Source: JABMOV01 sp964344305 (GTDB lineage Bacteria; Fidelibacterota; Marinisomatia; Marinisomatales; JABMOV01). Taken from it: a stretch of DNA of 64,000 nt. The stretch spans positions 10,083-74,082 of the forward strand of contig CAYFMT010000012.1 in assembly GCA_964344305.1 (NCBI GenBank), given 5' to 3'. The translations under genes were made by a program, and so were the position numbers. Shown in pieces: positions 44,201 through 53,272 of the stretch; position 1 is the stretch's first letter; every line of letters begins with the position of its first letter. A model generated the notes under the pieces. It did no database searches. It saw nothing but the letters and a program-made list of their open reading frames with translations, and was not told the DNA's origin.

Positions 44201-45181
44201 AGGTACAGTTGAAGGTGTCCAGGACAGGGTTAATTCCTCATCACCAATAACAACAGCCGGATTTGTAGGAGCATCCGGTACGTATGGAGCAGGAATACCA
44301 CATGCTGTGTCTGAGTTGGCAGATGTGCCTTCAGAATATTCAGTAGTTACATAGAAGCAATATTCCGTATCATTTGTTAATCCATCAACAAGAAGGAAAG
44401 TGCTTCCGTCGGCGATGGATCCAACCAGTGAACCATCTGCTGCATCATATACATGGTAGCTAACAAACGTACCACATTCAGGAGAAATTTCTCTTGTAGA
44501 GTTGGTGCTCATGTGCTCTCTTGCATCTGCCCAAAGCGCATCAATTTCATCTGTGGTTGCACCAAGATCTAACAGTTTTTCAGCTTCTTCCTCAATGGCA
44601 GCTTTAAAGTCAGCGAATCCATTGCTGCGAGCATTTTCAGTAACTGAAATTTCAAAATTTCCTGTTGCTCCACTAAATCCGTCAACTACGATATAATACT
44701 GACCTGGATCCAATGCCACATTCTCCAAAAGACTTGGAGTATATGGAGCTGGGCTTTCAGGACAGGAACCAAAGGGGCCATCATCGTCATAATAACCGGT
44801 AGATGTTGCTACACAGGCTGCATCGGCAGTAAAAACTTCTAATTTACTATCGTAATCTGTTGTAGCTGAGCAAAGATCAATGGTTAATACAGTAGCATAG
44901 GAAAGATTCAACGTGTATGTATAATCATCACCATCGCCACCTGCGACATCCCAATCATCACCAGTGCCAACATTTGATCCAGTGGCTGTAAATGGTAAGG
45001 CGGTAATTCCTTCATCTCCACACCCTACACTTCCAATTGGTTCATTCCAGGATACGACTACTTCTGAATCTCCTTCAAAGACAGAAACACCAAATGGTGG
45101 ACATAATTCTGCCTGACCAAATAGAAACGTCGTACTCAATAAAAACAATACTGTTACAATGGACCGCAAATGCTTTGACAT
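41249..45181 (-). CDS. Very large secreted multidomain protein with dockerin, cohesin-like and sorting domains
   Basis: The 1310-residue product starts after a perfect AGGAGG and has a signal peptide (1-22, FLFGQA). Domains in order are: a fibronectin-like strand region with a PPC-like insert (about 25-185), further Fn3-like segments (VVSWNEP, LTLSWTPS), a jelly-roll region, a carboxypeptidase-regulatory-like fold (GYVLDPNGDPLDSAVVRAG), more Fn3, a dockerin (1018-1080, two DXDXD loops), a cohesin-like beta domain (about 1092-1210, VRGLQFTIDYDASQV), and a C-terminal sorting domain with NYPNPFNP (1221-1310). No catalytic motif is visible, so it is probably an adhesin or scaffold. The C-terminal domain suggests a type IX-like or related export route. 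Confidence 0.85.
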   Translation of the reverse strand: MSKHLRSIVTVLFLLSTTFLFGQAELCPPFGVSVFEGDSEVVVSWNEPIGSVGCGDEGITALPFTATGSNVGTGDDWDVAGGDGDDYTYTLNLSYATVLTIDLCSATTDYDSKLEVFTADAACVATSTGYYDDDGPFGSCPESPAPYTPSLLENVALDPGQYYIVVDGFSGATGNFEISVTENARSNGFADFKAAIEEEAEKLLDLGATTDEIDALWADAREHMSTNSTREISPECGTFVSYHVYDAADGSLVGSIADGSTFLLVDGLTNDTEYCFYVTTEYSEGTSANSDTACGIPAPYVPDAPTNPAVVIGDEELTLSWTPSTVPQVGLGYVETFDIADLAALWTWEGENWSIYEFTGNPEPSARFNWSPSQDFYEYSLYSMALPVGDTTDVEVIYDMYLNDFGNTGTEHLSVELWVDGAWVVLADYSNTADINWASYSHTVTDVSGTTQIRFKAYGDDSFEIDQWYVDNIGLLDASTGREIANSSISAVSEYLGGATMDLEFWLDYESSDADWLDGATVTFPAGFTVNSATDIGGLVYNGETGDGVTVSWGDFADDQLGEQYADIEFFVNVSIAEGVSGPQTFGWTLSADTWGDPPNDTSGTFIMNETSFNEYDFMGYNVFLDGVLQNNVPTPSMMWLFDGLTNLQEYELGVAARHFPNYSSDTVSVLATPQYLFGDVAGYVLDPNGDPLDSAVVRAGGVSDTTGADGYYFLWNLDPGMYTVKAERANFEFTEEEIEVIAGPDPTVQDLVLQPALDIPCGVMAYGADEAVDLVWNKPCESVAVDLTGTWQLNFDWGCTGAPGSVAVEFTEDGFLIVDGTPMGNWFAEEGEVELASDGGSCGGGFFEFNAWFNFFDFATIYYFTVEDDAVFSGPMTSGFGGHDGDNSAVRLTARNSGRTSGTDYALISEMITGNDNHIEEVVESMESSEYRVATSSLNVVNTARTDSLVGYNVYQMRAEGDTLVLTTYSGDDTTGTVGVEMNYVEYCFYVKAIWETDNYGTLESKPSPEGCAVPFKSGDADFDSDVDLNDVVAVVDFILEITVPTEDQFRNCDYNMDGAINVADLVMMIDEIYGGAGRFMAFDPDALASLQLLASNESTLTLDLQYDGTVRGLQFTIDYDASQVSLKTPQLMRTQDNVIITSSEKETGKLNVIVANIGGGSLDISSEKILNIPFEMVGSTGEAVSITLNNSMLAGPAGEMIPVNEKSTSLDVEVVPGSYALHQNYPNPFNPTTEIKFDLLDASDVTLTVYNLMGQEVRTLVSEQMEAGFHSVMWDGLNETGTPVASGMYLYTIDTGSFHAMKKMVLLK

Positions 45182-45254
45182 GGATCCCTCCTAGTTACGT
45201 TGATGGTTCAATTGAATTGTTGTTTTTCGACAATAAAGTCGCATATATACCACG

Positions 45255-45283
45255 AAATTTACATCATTGACTATTTATGTCAA
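45255..45283 (-). promoter_or_regulatory. Promoter candidate for the large secreted protein gene
   Basis: On the minus strand TTGACA (45283-45278) is followed after 16-17 bases by TAAATT/AAATTT near 45261-45255. The TTGAC also forms a dyad with GTCAA. Lies in the 256-base gap 45182-45437, which otherwise holds nothing I can name. Promoter rules in this lineage are unknown. Confidence 0.3.
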
Positions 45284-45437
45284 CTAATATAAAACATATT
45301 TTTTATCTAACGATGCGCTCATCACGTTTTTGTCCTGCTTTGAAGTGGAACAATCTCAGAACACCCGACGGCAAGTATGAGTTGTCTGATATTTAAAGAT
45401 CCAGTACCAATATGATAATTGTGATGCCTGTCACCCA

Positions 45438-48383
45438 CTAAATACCGGAAGAAAAACCAATAACAATAGTTGAAATATCCTGTTCCCCAAGTCCCTGTAA
45501 ATCCCAAAAAGACCAAAAAGGTTTATCTACTCTAAAAGAAAACCGTTTATGGACAATGGACTTTTTCATTTCCACACCAATACCACCGGCTCCTATCACG
45601 CCACCAGAATATGAATCAGTTTCTCCTTTACCAATCAATCCAACATCAGCGAATGTGTATAATTTTGTATTCAGGAATGATACTGGTAATCTAAATCCTG
45701 CCTCCATACTCGAGGTGACTATGGATTCAGCAGGAGGAATATTTCGGCCGGTAAATCCTCGAATATTCCCATCTCCAGTCAGATGGTAGATATCGTAGAC
45801 ATCAGTATAGCCATAAAAACTTTCAGGATGCCTTAGAAATCCGTGGTGATAACGTTCATAGGGATTGGCGCCTTCAAGGTGAAAATATTCCTGTCTTGGC
45901 AACGTTGAATTAAACCAGTATTGACCGACAAATAACCTGGATGAAAATGAAAACAAACCGAAATGGTTGCTCTGAGTCAATGTCGCTTTCACCTTGCTGA
46001 ATCCCCAGTCAGACCACCCCTCTGGTGCAATATCCAAACGAGTTGACAACTGAATTCCCATCAGATTCATAGCGGTGTATCCAAAAAACCTTACAACCTG
46101 TCCTTGTTCAAATCCCGGTGCACGTACTTCATCTTTCACATGCGAAATCATGGTACCGATTCCTGCATGTTTATTGGGACGTCCATTCCATTGATTCCAT
46201 TGTTTTTGCAGTGAAACCATCCCAAAGGCATGTCCTCCGAAATCATACGCTTCATAACGGAGTCTCATTCCCTGCATACCGTAATGGAACTTCCTGCTAC
46301 CATCCAGGTGCCAGTAGAATCGTCCTGATTCAGTTGCCATGAATGCATCCAGACGATTACGTTCCCACGTGTGATATTTTCTTTCCAGAGATATGCCGGG
46401 AAGCCATCCATCCTTGCTGTGATAATCTATTAGTGGAAACCAGGTTACATGGAAGGCATTTCGTGGTTTGTAATTCGAGTTGGCCCATCGTAATGAGTAT
46501 TCAGACGGCATACGCCCCCAGTGATTGTTCCTTAAATCAATATCGGATGTCTGGGAATGCAAATCTGCTACAACCCGCTTAGGCTTAAACGGTGTTTCAA
46601 CCACAAGAGTATTTGTAAAATCCCATGGATGATCTTCAGTCCGTACCGTTACTGTATCGCCATCCTCTGAGATAAGCGATACTGGTATGGGGAAGAATCG
46701 CTCACCTTTCCGGTTTAATACAATTTCTGATGACCAGGTAGAGGAATTCATCGATTGTATATCAACGGAATTGATGGTGTAATCCAACACCTGAGTATCA
46801 TAAAGCCATGGATCAAAAAACCAATCCAATTCCTTGCCCACCGTTTGTTCAAAAGCATGGGTAAATCGCTGATCATTAACATGCTTCAAATTCCACTTAT
46901 TATAATAGTTTTTCATCCCGGCAATAAAGAGCGAGTCCCCCAGAAGGTGCCTTAATTCATTCAGCATGACGGAGCCTTTTGTATACACATTCCGCCTATA
47001 TACAGATCCTGAACTATACTGGTAGGATCTGCGATGAAGTGGTTCATCGTACCCGCTGGTTTGAAGGTCAATGGTACTCCACTGATCGGAGTATGAATCG
47101 GAGATAAACTTTCCATGCTTCTTCTGAAATGAATCCCAGCGCGGATTGCTAAAATCGATTCCATAGGGAGGATAAACCTCTTCAAGGTACCAGCCGGTTT
47201 GGAACGATGTAAATCCTTCGTCCAGCCATGCAGCATCAATCTCATTGTTGGCCAGGATACCATAAAACCAGATATGACCCAATTCATGAGCGATAAGGCT
47301 TTCCCTGGCACTTCCGTTCATGACAAGCATCGGGTATTCCATACCCCCACCCCTCAGACGATCCGTAATAGTGACCTGTGGATAAGGATAGGTGCCAAAC
47401 TGTTTCAACCAGTCCATGCTGCGAATTGATCGCTCCATGACTTTTTTTGACCATGAGGATGCATTCTTTTTATTGTAAAGGACATGAAAATCAATTCCAT
47501 CATGTACGGCATTTTCATAGATGAAGTTCTTTGAAGCAACCCAGGCAAAATCATGTACATCCTCTGCTAGAAAAGTGACGTGCCTGCGATTCTCGTCAGA
47601 GATGCTATCCCTGTCTGCGTAATACTCATCGACCCAATCTGAGATTTTCATCGAAGTATCATAGGTTACTTCTTCCCATCCCGGGTTCCCAACAATGACC
47701 ACACCCGACGCACCTATGATATAGGCTTCAGGCAGATCAAATGTCACTTCAAATGTACCAAACTCACCGTAAAACTCACCTTCAGCATGGAAAGGATTAA
47801 TATGCCATCCATCCTCGTCATATACCATGGGTTTTGGATACCATTGAGCCATATTATATTGATCACCAATAACGCCGGAACGCTCAAACATATCACCATT
47901 CACATGTTTCCAGTGTATGGATACCTGACAGGAATCTCCAGGTGGTAGTTTATCGGGAATATCAGTACCAAGAACAGTATCATCTATGTGATGATCTGTG
48001 GATGAGGTCCTTTTAATCCCTGTGATCTCAAAGGATGTAACTTCAAAGGTATGTAATACAGACTCAAGACCTTTTGTAAAATTGACAGCTCGTCCCAGGG
48101 AACCATAGGCACGCAAAAACTCCTGGTGCTTCACCGACCCTAACTTGAATGCGTTTGGATAGAGATTCAGGTAAAGTGTAGACAGTGTATCCGGACTGTT
48201 ATTGATATAGGTGATTATCGATTCACCGTACACAGCTTTCTCATCCGGTACGAGTTTGATATCCATGTCATAATGCAATCGTTGCTGCCAGTAATCCTGA
48301 CTGTTAGCTGTGAAAATAAAAGCGAGGATGATAAATCCTCGCCTGGCTCGTGAATTTAATTTAAAATTATACTTTGCTGACAA
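45438..48383 (-). CDS. M1-family metallopeptidase with C-terminal outer-membrane beta-barrel-like region
   Basis: The 981-residue protein begins with TTG, with GGAGGAG just upstream, and has a signal peptide (about 12-29). The peptidase part shows GGGMEYP (345-351, exopeptidase motif), HELGH (366-370) and the third zinc ligand E389 in WLDEGF, spaced exactly as HEXXH-X18-E. From about residue 640 the sequence changes to alternating amphipathic strands rich in aromatic residues. It includes NIRGF (873-877) and FADVG near 912, which recall the Omp85 barrel signature (V/I)RG(F/Y). This suggests a peptidase anchored by its own barrel. The last residue is Ile, not the usual Phe. Confidence 0.8.
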   Translation of the reverse strand: MSAKYNFKLNSRARRGFIILAFIFTANSQDYWQQRLHYDMDIKLVPDEKAVYGESIITYINNSPDTLSTLYLNLYPNAFKLGSVKHQEFLRAYGSLGRAVNFTKGLESVLHTFEVTSFEITGIKRTSSTDHHIDDTVLGTDIPDKLPPGDSCQVSIHWKHVNGDMFERSGVIGDQYNMAQWYPKPMVYDEDGWHINPFHAEGEFYGEFGTFEVTFDLPEAYIIGASGVVIVGNPGWEEVTYDTSMKISDWVDEYYADRDSISDENRRHVTFLAEDVHDFAWVASKNFIYENAVHDGIDFHVLYNKKNASSWSKKVMERSIRSMDWLKQFGTYPYPQVTITDRLRGGGMEYPMLVMNGSARESLIAHELGHIWFYGILANNEIDAAWLDEGFTSFQTGWYLEEVYPPYGIDFSNPRWDSFQKKHGKFISDSYSDQWSTIDLQTSGYDEPLHRRSYQYSSGSVYRRNVYTKGSVMLNELRHLLGDSLFIAGMKNYYNKWNLKHVNDQRFTHAFEQTVGKELDWFFDPWLYDTQVLDYTINSVDIQSMNSSTWSSEIVLNRKGERFFPIPVSLISEDGDTVTVRTEDHPWDFTNTLVVETPFKPKRVVADLHSQTSDIDLRNNHWGRMPSEYSLRWANSNYKPRNAFHVTWFPLIDYHSKDGWLPGISLERKYHTWERNRLDAFMATESGRFYWHLDGSRKFHYGMQGMRLRYEAYDFGGHAFGMVSLQKQWNQWNGRPNKHAGIGTMISHVKDEVRAPGFEQGQVVRFFGYTAMNLMGIQLSTRLDIAPEGWSDWGFSKVKATLTQSNHFGLFSFSSRLFVGQYWFNSTLPRQEYFHLEGANPYERYHHGFLRHPESFYGYTDVYDIYHLTGDGNIRGFTGRNIPPAESIVTSSMEAGFRLPVSFLNTKLYTFADVGLIGKGETDSYSGGVIGAGGIGVEMKKSIVHKRFSFRVDKPFWSFWDLQGLGEQDISTIVIGFSSGI

Positions 48384-48407
48384 AAGCTCCTCCTGATACT
48401 ACCTGGT

Positions 48408-48986
48408 CTAAAGATAGGGATGCAAATCCTGATAGAATACTTCTTCCGTTCTGGGACCAACGTATGTTTTTACTATAAAACCTTCTCGATCAATAATAAA
48501 GGTCGTTGGAATACCATTAATGGGTCTTCCGATGGCCTGACCGTATTGCTGAGTAACAAACTGGGTTTCATTCCCACGGATATCCGTTAACACAGTATAA
48601 TTCATATCCCAGTCTTCCATGAATGCCTGGATCTTATCCGGGGTACCAGATTGGAGTGTTATACCCACAATTTCCAATCCAGCTTCATTGTGTTTATTAT
48701 ACAACTCGATGAAATCAGGTATTTCTTTCCGACAGGGTGGGCACCATGTGCCCCAAAAATTCAGAAGGATTACTTTTCCCCTCAAATCAGAGAGGGAAAC
48801 CCAGTTTCCATGTACATCAGAAAGGGTAAAATCCGGTGCTTTCAAGCGCTGAGATTCGGATTGTTTAGCAGGCATACCAACGTTGGCATTTTGATTACGA
48901 TTATTTCCCTTCCCCTCCGCTTTTGCATCACAGGAAGTAATGAATACAGCGAATATCAGTACAAGAATGTGAACTAATTTTTTCAT
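48408..48986 (-). CDS. TlpA/ResA-like thiol-disulfide oxidoreductase lipoprotein
   Basis: The 192-residue protein has a lipoprotein signal (lipobox VFITSC, Cys19), a polar linker and a thioredoxin fold with WCPPC (FWGTWCPPCRKEIP) and cis-Pro in GIPTTFIID. It starts one base after the dsbD stop, so DsbD very likely reduces it. In related systems such proteins reduce apocytochrome c cysteines before heme attachment, which fits the multiheme cytochromes nearby. Confidence 0.9.
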   Translation of the reverse strand: MKKLVHILVLIFAVFITSCDAKAEGKGNNRNQNANVGMPAKQSESQRLKAPDFTLSDVHGNWVSLSDLRGKVILLNFWGTWCPPCRKEIPDFIELYNKHNEAGLEIVGITLQSGTPDKIQAFMEDWDMNYTVLTDIRGNETQFVTQQYGQAIGRPINGIPTTFIIDREGFIVKTYVGPRTEEVFYQDLHPYL

Positions 48987-48987
48987 T

Positions 48988-50859
48988 TTATCCTTTTAAT
49001 CCTTTATCTAAAAATTGAAGAAATTCATTTACATTTCTGGTCATACCTGGAAACTCTGCTATGACATCATCCTCTGGAGTCAACAATACGTAATAAGGCA
49101 ATGCAGCGGTTCCAAAACGATCAATTTCGTACTGCTGCTTTTCCCTGTAATTCTCCCCTCCATCCGTATACAACTGTACCAGTATAAACTGATCAAATCG
49201 CTCTTTAACATCCGAACGAGTAAACATATTGGTTTCCATCCACCTGCAATTGGTGCATGTGTACCCTGTAAAATCCACGAAAATATTTTTATTCGATGCC
49301 TGTGCTTCCACAAATGCATCTTCCAGATTATCAATCCAGGGATACGCTTCTGCATGCTGAATCGCTGATTCCTCACCAGCACTAGCCTGAGCCGTAATCC
49401 CCATCTCGGGAGGGAGATAGGATTTGATCAATCCGTGAATGGGTCGCCCAAAAAGCCCGGTACTGAGATAAATGGAGAACGTAATGAAGAACAGGCTTAG
49501 GAGCATTCTTGGAACACCGATGACATCCATGGGAGAATCATGGGGCAATCGCAATTTTCCTAGAAGATAAATGCCTGTAAACAGGAAGATGACTGTCCAG
49601 GCTGCCAGGACAGAATTGTGTGTAAAAACATTCCATCCCCAGACCAGGTCAGTATTGCTGAAGAATTTGAATGCAGCTACAAGTTCCAGAAAGCCCATGA
49701 CAACTTTAACAGCATTCAGCCAACCACCGGATTTCGGCATTCGGGCGAGGTACTGTGGAAATAAAGCCAAAAAGAAGAATGGCAATGCAAATGCCGCACT
49801 GAATACGAGCATCCCTAGAATAGGCCAAAACCATTGCCCGTTAGATGCTGCCACCAACAGCAACCCAACAAATTGGACCGTACACGTAAATGATGTAAGG
49901 GTAAAGGTTAGCGCCATGAACAGGATGCCGATGGTTCCGCCTTTTGATTCCCCCTTTAATGTAAACTGTCTCAGTTTTTCCGGAACCTGAATTTCATACA
50001 TGCCAAACAGGGACAGGGCGAAATAAACAAAAAGGGCACCGATAAATATATTCACCCAGGGATTTGCAGCCAGCTGATTGGCTCCAGATGCACCTAGAAA
50101 TATTGCCAGTAAGAGTCCAAGGATTGTAAATGTTCCAATGATCCCAAATGTGTAGATCAAGGCCTGTTTCAACGGGGTCGCACCTTCAATTTCTCCCTGA
50201 TGTGTAAAAAATGATACGGTAATGGGTATCATTGGAAAAACACATGGTGTCAAGAGTGCAAGAAATCCCATGGATATAGACAGGAGAATAAATGGAAATA
50301 TCCCGGCTTTGATTGCATCATCAAGCAAGTCATCCCCCGTAACCCTGCTATCGGTGTTTTCCAATATCATGAATTCAGAGCGAGGTTCGCCTTCTTCAAC
50401 TTTGATAGTGACCGGTACGGTGACTTCACGGGGAGGATAGCACAGGGCATTATTGCAGACCTGGTAAAAAACAAGGACAGTTGCATCAATATCACCTGGC
50501 TCAAGATTGTTGGATAATCTAACAGGGATTGAAAACTGTGTGTTTCCTGCATGGGAATAAGTTGTTTTCCCAAATCCCTCGTCAAATTTGGATATGGGTT
50601 TCGGTTCATCTACTCTGCCCACTTCTTGAATTCCATCACCTGACACAGAGATTTCCGTCGGCAACGGTCCATCCACAGTATCATGAACAGAATACACATG
50701 CCATTCGTCATCCATGGTGAGGTCCACCATAATGTCAACGACTTCCCCTGAACGGGCAGATTGGGCAACCGCTGCAGAAACATCAACGGGATTTTCGAAT
50801 TGTCCAATCACCATAGACGGGATGAATAATAGTGCAAATATGAGAGAATTAGTTTTCAT
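48988..50859 (-). CDS. dsbD: Thiol:disulfide interchange protein DsbD
   Basis: The start is taken at the ATG at 50859 (MKTNSLIFALLF, signal peptide); an ATG three codons earlier is equally possible. Domains: periplasmic immunoglobulin-like alpha domain with VCNNALCYPP (CX4-5C), a membrane domain of eight TM helices with LTPCVFPMIP and FTCTVQFV cysteines, and a C-terminal thioredoxin domain with GYTCTNCRWM. It carries electrons from cytoplasmic thioredoxin to the periplasm. The partner TlpA-like gene follows directly. Confidence 0.95.
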   Translation of the reverse strand: MKTNSLIFALLFIPSMVIGQFENPVDVSAAVAQSARSGEVVDIMVDLTMDDEWHVYSVHDTVDGPLPTEISVSGDGIQEVGRVDEPKPISKFDEGFGKTTYSHAGNTQFSIPVRLSNNLEPGDIDATVLVFYQVCNNALCYPPREVTVPVTIKVEEGEPRSEFMILENTDSRVTGDDLLDDAIKAGIFPFILLSISMGFLALLTPCVFPMIPITVSFFTHQGEIEGATPLKQALIYTFGIIGTFTILGLLLAIFLGASGANQLAANPWVNIFIGALFVYFALSLFGMYEIQVPEKLRQFTLKGESKGGTIGILFMALTFTLTSFTCTVQFVGLLLVAASNGQWFWPILGMLVFSAAFALPFFFLALFPQYLARMPKSGGWLNAVKVVMGFLELVAAFKFFSNTDLVWGWNVFTHNSVLAAWTVIFLFTGIYLLGKLRLPHDSPMDVIGVPRMLLSLFFITFSIYLSTGLFGRPIHGLIKSYLPPEMGITAQASAGEESAIQHAEAYPWIDNLEDAFVEAQASNKNIFVDFTGYTCTNCRWMETNMFTRSDVKERFDQFILVQLYTDGGENYREKQQYEIDRFGTAALPYYVLLTPEDDVIAEFPGMTRNVNEFLQFLDKGLKG

Positions 50860-50902
50860 ACGTGTCATTTGATGAAACACTTTCAATTTAGTAACAACGT
50901 TA

Positions 50903-51820
50903 TTAGGACGAACCAAACCAGGATTTTAATCCGAATTGCCAGGACAATCGATTTTCAATGGCATATTGTAATTCCTTTATCACGGATTCCACCTCAGCAA
51001 CACCGGACTCAAACAGCTCGTCAAACCGCTCAAAATGAGACCAGTGCAAACCTTGAACTTCAGGACGGATAATGAAATCCGCTTCTTTCACCATTTCATT
51101 GCATAGATGCTGTGATGTAATGCGCTCAGAACGGGTCATTAATTCAAGAATGTTTACTTTTCGCATCGGATCAGGATCACCCCTCGAAATATCCACAGCA
51201 ATGGTGAAATTTACCCTGTTCTTGACGTAGTATACAGGAATCGGGGTACTGGTTCCCCCGTCCAGTAAAAGTTTCTCCTTTTCTGTCTTGGGGGCGACAA
51301 ACCCGGGAATGGAGGAACTGGTCGTAATGGCATCAATAAGATCACCGGATGTGTATTCCACTCGCTCACCTGATTGAAAATCGGTTGCTATCACCGCCAT
51401 CGGGATGGTGAGTTCCTCAAATCGCTCAACCGGTATCAGATACTTCAGTGCGTCTTCTACTTTCTCCCGATTGATGATGGATTTGCTATTCAAAGCCATG
51501 ATAACCACCATCTGATCCTGGACAAACTTTGCCACCTGTCCAAATGCAGAGTTTGGGTCCCGATCTCTCATCATGCGATCCGTACCCAGTTGTAGAAATT
51601 CATTGCTTTGCAAAAATGACCGAAATCGTTCCTCAACCCAAACAGGATCGCCGGTGGCAGAATACATTGCCCCTATAATGGCACCAGCACTTGTCCCTGC
51701 AATCAAATCAGGGATAACTCCTGAGATATGAAGCGCCTGGATGACACCGATATGGGCAGCACCTCGAGCACCTCCACCTCCCAGTGCCAGACCTATGGAG
51801 GGTTTATTCAAGACCCTCAA
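50903..51820 (-). CDS. Patatin-like phospholipase (RssA/YchK type)
   Basis: The 305-residue protein has the Gly-rich oxyanion motif LALGGGGARGAAH, the nucleophile elbow GTSAG and the catalytic DGG (LLLDGGTSTP), a full Ser-Asp dyad. Both possible starts, 51820 and 51811, are TTG, and it overlaps the cyclophilin end by up to 17 bases. No signal peptide is seen, so it is probably cytoplasmic or peripheral. It is likely a lipid acyl hydrolase; the substrate is not known. Confidence 0.88.
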   Translation of the reverse strand: MRVLNKPSIGLALGGGGARGAAHIGVIQALHISGVIPDLIAGTSAGAIIGAMYSATGDPVWVEERFRSFLQSNEFLQLGTDRMMRDRDPNSAFGQVAKFVQDQMVVIMALNSKSIINREKVEDALKYLIPVERFEELTIPMAVIATDFQSGERVEYTSGDLIDAITTSSSIPGFVAPKTEKEKLLLDGGTSTPIPVYYVKNRVNFTIAVDISRGDPDPMRKVNILELMTRSERITSQHLCNEMVKEADFIIRPEVQGLHWSHFERFDELFESGVAEVESVIKELQYAIENRLSWQFGLKSWFGSS

Positions 51821-52703
51821 TCGTTGATTTCGATACGATTGAAACGTTCATTTCAACCCGTTCATGCGGATTATCTCTGCTGTCCCTTGGGGAATTAACG
51901 ATCATGTCTGCCACATCCATACCTTTGATCACATTGCCGAAAACTGAATATTTGTTGTCCAGTTGGTTTACATTGGCAACGCAAATGAAGAATTGACTGC
52001 CAGCACTGTTTGGATCCTGGGCACGCGCCATGGACAGCGCTCCTCTGTTATGTGGCGAAGGACTGAATTCAGCAGGCAGCATCCACGAGTCACTTTTGTC
52101 TTCTTCACCAACACCAAAGAACTTGGCTGCATGTCCTCCCATACCGTGCATCGCCCGGTTATCACTTTTTGAATTTGGGTCACCCCCCTGTATAACAAAA
52201 CCAGGTATCACTCTGTGGAAAATTGTCCCATCAAAGTATCCATTTTTTGCATGAAGTTTAAAACTTTCCACATGCTTTGGAGCAATTTCCGGTAAAAACT
52301 CAACAATAATATCTCCAAATCGTGTGTTTATCACACCAACATCATAATCAACATTCACTGAAAACATCCTCTCATTATTGGTTAAATCTGATTCATTGTC
52401 GAATGGCAGAACACTAATCGTATAATCAGTAGACCTCTGTGGGTTTACTTTGAAGGTTGCTGTTCCAGACTGATCTGAATCCAACTCAACCTCTTTTGAC
52501 TCAATGACCTTATCGCCAATTTTTAGTTGGACATGAACCGGTTCCTGTGTGTGGCCTGAAGATTCAATCATACACTCAATGGTTACATCCTCACCTTCGG
52601 TGATGTCCTGTTCCCCTGATATGGAATTGACAATCAAATCATTCTGTGTTCCACATGAAATCAACAAAAATGCTGTAAAAAGTAAAAAAGTGATCTTTCT
52701 CAT
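51804..52703 (-). CDS. Cyclophilin-type peptidyl-prolyl isomerase lipoprotein with N-terminal Ig-like domain
   Basis: A lipobox (LLISCG, Cys17) places this 299-residue protein in the periplasmic face of a membrane. Residues about 22-120 form a CARDB-like beta domain. The cyclophilin domain follows with GYFDGTIFHRVIPGFVIQGGD, ARAQDPNSAGSQFFIC and a final SVFGNVIKGMDV. The catalytic Arg lies in FHRV. It overlaps pyrE by 4 bases (ATGA) and patatin by up to 17 bases. Confidence 0.92.
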   Translation of the reverse strand: MRKITFLLFTAFLLISCGTQNDLIVNSISGEQDITEGEDVTIECMIESSGHTQEPVHVQLKIGDKVIESKEVELDSDQSGTATFKVNPQRSTDYTISVLPFDNESDLTNNERMFSVNVDYDVGVINTRFGDIIVEFLPEIAPKHVESFKLHAKNGYFDGTIFHRVIPGFVIQGGDPNSKSDNRAMHGMGGHAAKFFGVGEEDKSDSWMLPAEFSPSPHNRGALSMARAQDPNSAGSQFFICVANVNQLDNKYSVFGNVIKGMDVADMIVNSPRDSRDNPHERVEMNVSIVSKSTIEGLE

Positions 52704-53272
52704 GAAAATCTACTCCCTGGTTTTGTTACTGGAATCTTTTTTAAGTCCTCCGGGACATTATCCGGTTCATAGGAAACTGCCTGTTGTTGCGTCACTGAAA
52801 ACTGATGTTGATGAAGAACTGCTTTGCCATTGCTCCTGTCTACAACAACGCCCACTCCTACAATCGTACCTCCCAGGGATGCACAACAATCCATCACTTC
52901 TTTCACGGAGCCACCTGTGGTGATAACATCCTCGACCACCAGGATCCTTTCCCCTTTTTCTACATGAAATCCTCTGCGAATTGTCATGTCCCCATTCTTC
53001 CGTTCTGCAAAAATGGTTTTCACTCCGAGCTGTCTACCTACTTCGGTCCCAATCACAATACCCCCAATTGCCGGACTGATGACTGTATCAATTTCAATGT
53101 CTTGAAAATACGTGGTGATATCCGAAGCAAATTTTGATAAGTATTTTGGATGTTGTAGTACTTTGGCGCATTGAAAATATGAAGAACTGTGACGGCCAGA
53201 AGTGAGGACAAAATGTCCTTCAAGCAGCGCACCTGTTTTTTTAAAAATTGTTAGTATGTCTGGATTACTCAT
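52700..53272 (-). CDS. pyrE: Orotate phosphoribosyltransferase
   Basis: The 190-residue enzyme forms OMP from orotate and PRPP. Motifs include HFVLTSGRHSSSYFQC, the SPAIGGIVIG segment, AERKNGDMTIRRGF and the PRPP-binding VVEDVITTGGSVKEV. Its start overlaps the pyrF end by 8 bases. It is apart from pyrRBC, and no PyrR hairpin was found upstream of pyrF. Confidence 0.96.
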   Translation of the reverse strand: MSNPDILTIFKKTGALLEGHFVLTSGRHSSSYFQCAKVLQHPKYLSKFASDITTYFQDIEIDTVISPAIGGIVIGTEVGRQLGVKTIFAERKNGDMTIRRGFHVEKGERILVVEDVITTGGSVKEVMDCCASLGGTIVGVGVVVDRSNGKAVLHQHQFSVTQQQAVSYEPDNVPEDLKKIPVTKPGSRFS

